Shown: in pieces, positions 53,727 through 61,372 of the stretch
How positions within the stretch are numbered: the stretch's first letter is position 1
Layout: every line of letters begins with the position of its first letter
Assembly: GCA_039583875.1 (NCBI GenBank)
Contig: CM077159.1
Span: forward strand, 99,747,707-99,811,706
Length of the DNA: 64,000 nucleotides
Reading direction: 5' to 3'
From: Platanthera guangdongensis
Lineage: Eukaryota; Streptophyta; Magnoliopsida; Asparagales; Orchidaceae
Program-made: the position numbers and the translations under genes
Notes under the pieces: model-generated
Seen by the model: the letters and a program-made list of their open reading frames with translations, nothing else
Told to the model about the DNA's origin: nothing
The model's database searches: none

Positions 53727-56700
53727 AAGCTGGAGCATATATATCAATCATGCCCAGCTTGTCGCAAACATGCAGAAACGAGGCGGAGACTGGCTTGGTG
53801 AAGATGTCGGCTAGCTCTTTATCAGATGTGACAAACGGAGTGCAAATCTGTTCTTTTAAAATCTCTTCACGAATGAAATGGCAGTCAACCTCAATGTGCT
53901 TTGTTCTTTCATGGAATACCGGATTTTTGGAGATGTATATGGCGGCCTTGTTATCACAGAACATAGGTAGAGGATGGTTGTACACCTCTCCTAAATCTAG
54001 CATGAGAGCCCGCAACCATTTCAACTCACAAGTGGTTGACGCCATACTGCGATACTCAGCTTCTGCACTGGACCTGGAGACAACAGACTGCTTTTTACTC
54101 TTCCAGCTCACCAGATTTCCCCCAACAAAGGTGCAAAAACCTGAGGTAGACTTGCGATCCCCTTTGTCATCAGCATAACTTGCATCTGAGTAGGCTTCAA
54201 TCCTCAGATGACCATTCTTCTGAAACAGTAATCCTTTCCCAGGCGCTGCTTTGACATATTCCAAGATCCGCAAGGCGGACTGAAGATGACAATCCCTGGG
54301 CGCTTGCATGAATTGACTCACCTTGCCCACAGCATAAGAAATGTCGGGTCTGGTCACTGTGAGATATATGAGCTTACCAACCAGACGCTTGTACCGCGAA
54401 CTATCTGAAAGAAGAGGCGAATCATCTGTCCAGGTTTTGTCCTCCCCAATAGCCATGGGACATCGGGCAGGTTTAGCTCCAGTCAATCCTGCCTCTTTTA
54501 AAAGATCAAGAGCATACTTACGCTGAGAGAGAACTAAGGAGTCGGGCTTCCGAGAGAGTTCGATCCCCAGAAAGTACTTTGGAGAGCCCATATCTTTAGT
54601 GATCAGATGTTGGCGAAGATGTAGCTTTGTCAGGGCTACCCCTTCCTGGTCATCGCCAGTGAGAAGAATATCATCGACGTATACAGCAAGAACAACCAGC
54701 CCAGAAGGAGTTTTGCGAATAAAGAGAGAGTGATCAGCAGAGCTTCGCACAAAACCAACAGCCGCCACAATACCGCTGAACTTGTCAAACCAAGCTCGAG
54801 GACTCTGCTTGAGGCCATAAATTGCCTTCTGCAGCCGGCATACTCGTGTCTCCCCCTGAGCAACATACCCAGGAGGTTGCTCCATGTAAACGGCCTCGTG
54901 AAGATCACCATAAAGGAAGGCATTCTTGACGTCCAGCTGAGAAATTGGCCAATCCCGATTGACGGCCACAGAGAGAAGAACCCGGATTGTGCTGAGACGA
55001 GCCACAGGGGAGAAGGTGTCAAAGTAATCAACCCCATAGGTCTGAGTAAAGCCCTTAGCCACAAGGCGAGCCTTATACCGATCCACAGTGCCGTCTGGGC
55101 TAAATTTGACCACAAAGACCCAGCGACAGCCAACAACATCAGTGCCAAAGGGAGGAGGAACAAGAGTCCAGGTACCCCGCTCAGTGAGGGTCGCCATTTC
55201 CTCATCCATGGCCATCTTCCAGTGAGGAATAGCAAGGGCCTCCTGATAGGAGCGGGGTGTGGCAGTGGCAGAGATAGCCAGTGCAAAGGCCCTGCGAGAA
55301 GGAGTAAGACGATCATAGGAAACAACCGCAGCAAGGGGGTGTAAGGTGCACGTCCGCACCCCTTTGCGAAGAGCTATAGGAAGATCCAGGTCAGCCGGGC
55401 CCGCGGCATCCGGAGCATCCGTGGTAGAGAAAGCTGGCCCGGGAGAAGAGAGCGACGGCAGCGGAGAGGAGGGAGAGGGTGGTGGAGAAGGGAGAGAGAG
55501 AGGTGGAGGAAGAGGAGGGGGTGGAGACGGTGTAGTGGTGGAGAGTGGAGGAGGAGACGAGGGAACGAAGGGAATGGCAGGAGAATCAGAAGCTGGGAGA
55601 AGAGGAGAAGAGGCATCCGAGAAGTAGGAGGTATTCTCGAAGAAGGTGACGTCAGCAGAGACGAACTGCTTACGAAGGACGGGATCAAAGCAACAGTAGC
55701 CTTTCTGAGTGGTGGAATACCCCAGAAAGACACATTTGGTGGAGCGAGGGGAGAGCTTATCACGGGTGGCAGAAGGGGCATGCACAAAGGCAGTGCATCC
55801 AAAGATTTGGAGAGGGAGATGAAACGGCTCCTTGCCCGGATACAAAATGGAGAACGGGGTTTGGCCATGGAGAACCGTGGAGGGAATGCGATTGATGAGG
55901 TAGCAGGCAAGGAGAACAGCATAGCCCCAATAGGAGCGAGGAACATGCATCTGGGTCATCAAGGTGCGAGCGACATCGAGCAGGTGTCGGTTTTTGCGTT
56001 CGGCTACACCATTTTGTTGTGAAGAATAGACACAACTAGTTTGATGAAGAATCCCATTTTGCATGCAGAATGTAGAGAAGTCACGACTGAGATATTCTGC
56101 GGCATTATCAGACCGAAAAACTTTGATAGAAACATCAAACTGAGTTTTGATCATGAGATAGAAGGATGTCCATACAGAGAATAATTCGGAGCGATCTTTT
56201 AACAGATACACCCACGTACAGCGAGAGAAATCATCAATAAACGTGACAAAATAGGAACTACCCCGACCAATGGTAAGAGTAGGAGAAGGACCCCAGATGT
56301 CGGAGTGGATAAGATCAAACGGACGTGTAGAGCTACGAACGTGCTTTGGAGGGAAGGAGGAGCGGTGATGCTTGCCAAGCTGACAGACCTCACAGTTGAG
56401 CGGAGGACTTTGAGGAGGAAGGTGGGGCAGAAGTTGACGAAGAAGACGGGGAGGAGCATGACCAAGGCGGAGATGCCATTGGAGAAGATCTGTGGAGGTG
56501 GAGGAGAAGGTGGAAAAAGCAGAAATGTTGTCTAGGAAGTATAAGCCGCCACTCTCAGTCCCAGTAGCAATCGTCCGTTGGGAGTCCGGATCCTGAAAAG
56601 AGCAAGAAGTAGAAGTAAATGTGACGGAACACTGTAATTGCTTGCAAAGAGATGTAACAGATAATAAGTTGCACGGGAACTGGGGCACATATAGAGTATC

Positions 56701-56925
56701 CGCCAAGTGAAGAGACGGGGTGACATGAACTATCCCTGTGCCATGAACTGATGATGAAGAGCCGTCAGCGAGAGTAACTGGGGGCAAGCGAGCATGTTTT
56801 TCTAGGAGAGAGAAACACGGGAGATGGCCGGTCATATGATTCGTAGCACCAGTGTCGATCAGCCATTTGCCCTGAGTAACAACGTGTGCACGACCAGAAG
56901 ACGTGACAACCGAGGCGAAAGCCAT
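53725..56925 (-). CDS. CopC pol polyprotein: protease, integrase, RT, RNase H
   Basis: The first in-frame ATG is at 56925, giving 1066 residues; the frame is open to about 57006 and a TAG lies just upstream. Protease starts almost at once (KWLIDTGATNHMTG, residues about 20-33). Pre-integrase zinc site: HLRLGHAPPRLL and CEVCQLGKHH. Integrase: FIDDFSRCTWVYLL, FRSDNAAEYLS, SSQQNGVAERKNRHL. A proline/serine-rich linker follows. RT: CRWVFVVKFSPDGTVDRYK, LDVKNAFLYGDLHEAVYME, catalytic YVDDILLTG. RNase H: YSDASYADDKGDRKSTSGFC, RSSAEAEYRSMASTTCEL, RTKHIEVDCHFIREEI, DIFTKPV. No stop or frameshift is seen, and all catalytic motifs are present, in a copy that lacks any Gag. Confidence 0.9.
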   Translation of the reverse strand: MAFASVVTSSGRAHVVTQGKWLIDTGATNHMTGHLPCFSLLEKHARLPPVTLADGSSSSVHGTGIVHVTPSLHLADTLYVPQFPCNLLSVTSLCKQLQCSVTFTSTSCSFQDPDSQRTIATGTESGGLYFLDNISAFSTFSSTSTDLLQWHLRLGHAPPRLLRQLLPHLPPQSPPLNCEVCQLGKHHRSSFPPKHVRSSTRPFDLIHSDIWGPSPTLTIGRGSSYFVTFIDDFSRCTWVYLLKDRSELFSVWTSFYLMIKTQFDVSIKVFRSDNAAEYLSRDFSTFCMQNGILHQTSCVYSSQQNGVAERKNRHLLDVARTLMTQMHVPRSYWGYAVLLACYLINRIPSTVLHGQTPFSILYPGKEPFHLPLQIFGCTAFVHAPSATRDKLSPRSTKCVFLGYSTTQKGYCCFDPVLRKQFVSADVTFFENTSYFSDASSPLLPASDSPAIPFVPSSPPPLSTTTPSPPPPLPPPLSLPSPPPSPSSPLPSLSSPGPAFSTTDAPDAAGPADLDLPIALRKGVRTCTLHPLAAVVSYDRLTPSRRAFALAISATATPRSYQEALAIPHWKMAMDEEMATLTERGTWTLVPPPFGTDVVGCRWVFVVKFSPDGTVDRYKARLVAKGFTQTYGVDYFDTFSPVARLSTIRVLLSVAVNRDWPISQLDVKNAFLYGDLHEAVYMEQPPGYVAQGETRVCRLQKAIYGLKQSPRAWFDKFSGIVAAVGFVRSSADHSLFIRKTPSGLVVLAVYVDDILLTGDDQEGVALTKLHLRQHLITKDMGSPKYFLGIELSRKPDSLVLSQRKYALDLLKEAGLTGAKPARCPMAIGEDKTWTDDSPLLSDSSRYKRLVGKLIYLTVTRPDISYAVGKVSQFMQAPRDCHLQSALRILEYVKAAPGKGLLFQKNGHLRIEAYSDASYADDKGDRKSTSGFCTFVGGNLVSWKSKKQSVVSRSSAEAEYRSMASTTCELKWLRALMLDLGEVYNHPLPMFCDNKAAIYISKNPVFHERTKHIEVDCHFIREEILKEQICTPFVTSDKELADIFTKPVSASFLHVCDKLGMIDIYAPA

Positions 56926-57743
56926 GAAGGGAGAAAGAAGAAACTGCAGCGGTCTCGGTGACAGCACACCAGCGGCACGAAGGGCCACGACCAAGGTGCA
57001 GAGCACAAGCCGCGCGACTAAACCAGGAGGTCGCGGCGACTAACAAGAGAAGCGGCTAAGAGCGAAGAGGCGGAGAGGCCGCTCAAACAAGGAAGAATCC
57101 GCGTGAAACCGCGGCGGGAACAAAAGGGAAGAAGCCGCTTGAACACGAGCGGCTAGGATCCAGATCAAGGCACAGCGGGGAAGAAGTCGCGCGGACTGCA
57201 AAGGGCCGAGCGAACAGAAGAGAGGAGAAGAGCAGGTGACCGCGACCAAGATGCGGGTAAGAAAGGGACAACCCGCACGGTCAGGCAGATCACAGCAGTT
57301 GCGAGAATGCGGTCAAGGGCACAGCGGGGAAGAGGTCGCGCGGACTGAAAAGGCCGAGCGAACAGAAGAGAGGAGAAGAGCAGGTGACCGCGACCAAGAT
57401 GCGGGTAAGAAAGGAACAACCCGCACGGTCAGGCAGATCACAGCAGCAAACCGCGAGTGCAGAGACAGCACACGCGGACAGAGACAGACCGCAGCGACTA
57501 GGAAGTCGGAGCGGCAGGAAAGAGCAAGGAGCGCGGCGACACGGACACAGGTCGCTGCGACAAAGAGCAGGAGGAGAAGAGAAACAAGAAGAGCAAGCCG
57601 CGCAAACACGCAGCGGACAGAAACAAGCCGCGCGGATAGAAACAAGCCGCGCGGACAGAGGAGAAGGCAAGCCGCGAACAAGCCGCAGAACGCGGAATAC
57701 AAGCCGCGAACAACAGAGAGCGCACAGAATCAGGAGGAAAAGA
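56926..57743 (-). other. CopC leader in place of gag, with 148-bp tandem duplication
   Basis: G/C-rich and full of GCCGCG and CGCGGAC words. A unit starting at 57166 is repeated from 57314 (period about 148 bp) with only a few differences. The longest frames on either strand are repetitive, biased translations without a capsid domain or zinc knuckle. It may have arisen by deletion of gag and expansion of leader sequence. Confidence 0.75.
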
Positions 57744-57761
57744 CCGTGTCCTCTGATACCA
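57744..57761 (-). other. Primer-binding site, initiator tRNA-Met (CopC)
   Basis: Minus strand TGGTATCAGAGGACACGG directly after the LTR end. Confidence 0.9.
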
Positions 57762-58135
57762 TGTTAGAAAGTAGAGAAAGGAAGCGAAAAGAAGAGAACA
57801 AGCCGAATAAACTTTTGAATAATCGAAATTTTATTATCCAAAAAAGATGACTATTACAAAGGTATGCCCTCCCTTATATAGAATGGAGGAGAGAAGAGAG
57901 AATACAAATAAGAGATGTGGGACTAAAATTTACAAGCTAAGCGGACTGTACAAAGTAAACCGCACAGGCCGCGCGGTTAGACAGAAGGACTAACCGCACG
58001 GCTTACAATAAGAGATGCAGAGAGGTCGCCTGTGAAGAGTGCTAGACCGCCCGGTTTACAAGTCGCCGAGTCAAACCGCCAGACCGCGCGGTCTCTAACC
58101 CGCCAAGACAGACCGCCCGGTCTCCAACTTCAACA
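57762..58135 (-). mobile_element. CopC 5' LTR
   Basis: Appears identical to 53344-53717. TATA box TATATAA at 57874-57880; GACCGCGCGGTC-type dyads at about 57960-58125. Confidence 0.95.
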
Positions 58136-58140
58136 ACTAA

Positions 58141-58437
58141 GATTAGACTAAGACACATTGTTGTAATCTTTTACATATGCAATATTTTTGTAAAACAATG
58201 GAAATGTATTAAAACAATGTAAGAACAATTTTTGATAAATATATTTCATGATTGTTCAGTAGAATGTGTCTAATTCTTGTTTGTTATGTAATGCTGAATG
58301 AGTATACATGTGTTCTTTATTACATGTTTAAGTTTACCCTGTTGATATATACCTGCTTTACATCATTCTCTAATTTTTAATTATGAGTGGTGTATATCAT
58401 TGACTAAGGGTTATGACTTCTCCAAATAGGGGGAGAT
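58141..58437 (+). other. SIRE-B 3' untranslated region and polypurine tract
   Basis: Gene-free A/T-rich remainder of SIRE-B after CopC, resembling 33033-33301 of SIRE-A. The polypurine tract AAATAGGGGGAGAT is at 58424-58437. Confidence 0.8.
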
Positions 58438-60537
58438 TGTTGGGTACATTGGTCAAATGTACCTGATTTGAAGAAGCCTGACCCAACTCAATGATATACA
58501 TCATAATGTATTTGATGTGTGTTTGAGTTACTTGTGCAGGTTAGGTATTCACTAGACTGAAGCTAAAAGTTTCTAAGTCCATGTGTCGACACCCAGAGGG
58601 AAAGTGTCGACACTTGAGAAAGCTTGTGTCGACACCCAGACAAGCAGTGTCGACACTTGGAGTCATTGTGTCGACACCTGGGATGAAGAGTCGACACCAG
58701 ACAGAAAGTGTCGACACTTGGAGCTGTGTCGACACTCAGTGAAGAAGTATGCAGAAAAGCTGTGTCGACACTTAGCAGAAGTGTCGACACCTAGAAGAGC
58801 TGAGTATACATCAGAAAGTGTCGACACTTGGAGTTGTGTCGACACTCAGCAAAATTCTGCAGAGACAAAGGGCAAGTGTCGACACTCAACACAATGTGTC
58901 GACACTCAATCAGCAGAGTCAACATATGAAGAATGTGTCGACACTCAGCACAATATGTCGACACACAACCAGAAGAGTCAACACTTGAAGTAAGTGTCGA
59001 CACTCAGCACAATGTGTCGACACTTAGCTAAAGACTCTACACTTGAAGAAAGTGTCGACACCCAGCACAATGTGTCGACACTTAGTTGAAGACTCTACAC
59101 TTGAAGAGAGTGTCGACACAAGGAGCTGTGTCGACACTTAGCAAAGAACAGAAAAGTTTACAAAATATTCTAAGTACAAGTGTCGACACTAAGGGAATGT
59201 GTCGACACTCAGCTGAGGAAACAAAATTAAAGACTTGTGTCGACACCAAGAAGTAGTGTCGACACTTGACAGTTTCAACACATGAAGATGTGTCGACACA
59301 AAGGAGTTGTGTCGACACTTAGAAGAATACTGTTAAAGAATGAAGAACAAGACTTGTGTCGACACTCATTTTCAGTGTCGACACATGCAGAAGAATCTGG
59401 GTCGAGACATACAAGGAATTGTGTCGACATCTTGTAGACTTGTGTCGACACTGACACAACATGTGTCGACACTTGGTCTATAAGTGTCGACACTTAAGAA
59501 CAGAAAGTCTCGACACTATCTGACTGTTAGAGAATTTCAAGAAGTGACTGGTTGACATGACAGCTGCCGATCCAGCCGGTCTACAGCAACTGTCAGAGAA
59601 ATCAGAAGTCTGTTATGAACTGGACCAGCCGGTTACCATGAAGGAAGCCTATAAATAGGCACTCATAGTTTACAGAAACTGATTGATTGTTGTTATTACA
59701 AGTAGTGAGAATAATAGAAGTGTTTGATCAGATTAAATCAGAAAAGTGATACATAGAGGATCAACACAAGAAGATCTGACAGTCCAACTACAGATCTAAG
59801 AAGTTGGAGAGAGAGAGCTCCAATCAAGAATTCAGTCTTTGGAACTAAGGCTGAGAAGAAGGATTCAGAATCATCTGGATCTCAAGAAGCAGAGGTCAAG
59901 GATTAACTGCAGAGGATTCAGACTAATTCAGTTCTACTCAAGAAGCTTTGAAGGAAGCTAAGTCAGTTTGGATCTAGCTGAGTTCTTCCAAGAACTCTTC
60001 AAGAAACTCTCAACTCCTCTCTAATTTTCTGAGTTGTAGAGTTAATTATTGTATTTCAATTTTAACTTGTAGGATCCATTGGATCTGAGAGAATTGTAAG
60101 CCTATATTATAAAGGCTGAGGGTAGGGCTTGGTTTCCTGAGTGTAGGAGTTGAAGAACTCTGAGTGTAGGCCTTAATTGGCTGAGTGTAGGCCTGGGTGG
60201 CTGAGTGTAGGCCCTTGTGGCTGAGTGTAAGGCTTTGGGCCTGAGGTGTAGGAACCTAGTTGGGTTCTGAGATAGTGGAGAAGATTGGCTGAATCTAGTA
60301 CACTGCTAGATAGGCGAAGGGGGAAAGTGGATGTACCCAAAGATTGGGGAACCACTATAAATTTGTGTGTCTGCTGTGCTGTGTTGTGCTGTGAATTAAC
60401 TGTTTATATTCTGTTATTGCTGTTAGCTGTAGAAATCTGTGAGATAACTGTTTTGCTGCCAATAAAGTTTTAAAAAGGTTTAGGTCACCTATTCACCCCC
60501 CCCCCCCCCTCTAGGTGTTTAGGTACCATAACTTTCA
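58438..60537 (+). mobile_element. SIRE-B 3' LTR
   Basis: 2100 bp, TGTTGGG...CTTTCA, followed by the target duplication GATGC (60538-60542). TATA box at 59650-59657; 14-C run at 60496-60509. Confidence 0.95.
58583..59522. repeat. GTGTCGACAC palindrome array, SIRE-B 3' LTR
   Basis: Same array as 42710-43645, with only a few substitutions, mainly in the spacers. Confidence 0.95.
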
Positions 60538-60542
60538 GATGC
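60538..60542 (+). other. Target-site duplication (right) of SIRE-B
   Basis: GATGC, matching 42560-42564. Confidence 0.95.
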
Positions 60543-61190
60543 GTCGGTGTAGACCTGAAATCCCTCCATCAACTCTTCTTTTAGGCCCTTATAAAACCTC
60601 TTGACATAACCTGCTTCGTCCAGCTGGTAAGAGCCCGCATATCGGGCCAAATGATCGAACTCTCGGTGGTACTCCACCACCGTCCTGGTGCCCTGCCTCA
60701 GCTGCAAGAACCGCTCCTCCAACTCGTCCCTGGCCGACTGCGGAACAAAGTGCTCCAGCAGCGTGGCCCTGAATTCCTCCCAAGTGATTTCTGCAATCTC
60801 CCTATCAGCATATGTCGTGTCCAACAACGTCTTCCACCACCTCTTAGCATGGGACTCCAAGCAAGATACCACCAAGGCCACCCTCTCCTCCCAAGGGCAT
60901 CGTATCCCAGACAACATCTCGTACATAACATCCAGCCACTCCTCTGTCCGCACTGCCGACTCTGTCCCCAAGTATGACGGGGGAGAGAGTCCTCGGAAGG
61001 TGCTCATCCAGTTGGCCCCTGGGTTTGGCTGCTCGGCTGGAGCCTGCTGAGCCCGGAAGGCCTCAAGGATAGCTGTAAGGGTTTGCCCCATGTCCGACTG
61101 AAGGAAAGGTGTGGGGACCATGGGAGGTGGTGCAATGTCTGGAGTCTGCTGAGCTCCACCTTGTGGGGTGGGCTGAGCTGGGGGCTGCAA
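60543..61190 (-). pseudogene. Chr gag, truncated and fused to RNase H
   Basis: A Ty3-type Gag domain is visible: FRGLSPPSYLGTESAVRTEE, CLESHAKRWWKTLLD, TWEEFRATLLEHFVPQSARD, FLQLRQGTRTVVEYHREFDH and RFYKGLKEELMEG. After that, instead of the rest of gag, the zinc knuckle, protease and RT, the frame passes straight into VYTDAS, the start of RNase H, which continues at 42564 beyond SIRE-B. There is no ATG right at the start of the recognisable frame. A TACTAAT branch-point-like sequence and TTTTGCAG acceptor-like sequence lie just upstream, so the first exon may lie closer to the PBS. Confidence 0.8.
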
Positions 61191-61215
61191 AATGAACTAC
61201 ATTAGTACGTAATCG
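61183..61215 (-). promoter_or_regulatory. Candidate intron 3' splice site before Chr gag
   Basis: On the minus strand TACTAAT is followed 10 bp later by TTCATTTTGCAG, then the gag frame. A donor was not identified with certainty. Confidence 0.35.
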
Positions 61216-61358
61216 ACTCAGTACCTAATAAAAGTGGACAATTTACATGTGATCCCCCATATGGGCACACCACTGCTTCCGCTGCTTAGTTTGTCCCCAA
61301 ACTAAACTCGCGCGGGGGTGGCCTAGGGTTGTGGACTGTTACTTTTCGATCGAGGTCT
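61216..61358 (-). other. Chr leader between PBS and gag
   Basis: No gene is seen. It contains an inverted pair AGTTTGTCC/CCAAACTAA near 61289-61305. Confidence 0.5.
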
Positions 61359-61370
61359 CCTCTGATACCA
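61359..61370 (-). other. Primer-binding site, initiator tRNA-Met (Chr)
   Basis: Minus strand TGGTATCAGAGG, two bases inside the LTR end at 61373. Confidence 0.9.
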
Positions 61371-61372
61371 CT

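Larger units (their letters stand above)
53344..58135 (-). mobile_element. CopC: gag-less copia element with identical LTRs
   Basis: 4792 bp on the minus strand: LTRs of 374 bp at 53344-53717 and 57762-58135, initiator tRNA-Met PBS, one intact pol ORF, polypurine tract, and ACTAA target duplication. I found no difference between the two LTRs by eye, so insertion is very recent. There is no gag: the space between PBS and pol is about 0.8 kb of G/C-rich non-coding leader. Particles would have to come from another element. Confidence 0.95.
42565..60537 (+). mobile_element. SIRE-B: SIRE-type copia element with gag, pol and ORF3
   Basis: About 18.0 kb including the 4.8-kb CopC insertion. Order: 5' LTR, initiator tRNA-Met PBS, gag, protease, integrase, RT, RNase H, internal palindrome array with TATA box, ORF3, polypurine tract, 3' LTR. 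The two 2.1-kb LTRs differ by about 15 substitutions and a C-run length change (about 0.7%). Despite this youth, gag, pol and ORF3 carry four in-frame TGA codons and one frameshift, so it is probably not autonomous now. Confidence 0.95.

Noticed and set aside
55346..55627. Glycine/glutamate-rich plus-strand frame
   Set aside because: It is the antisense of the proline/serine-rich linker of CopC pol.
57236..57850. 204-codon plus-strand frame rich in R, Q, A
   Set aside because: It covers the duplicated CopC leader and continues into the LTR on the strand opposite to pol, with biased composition and no domain.
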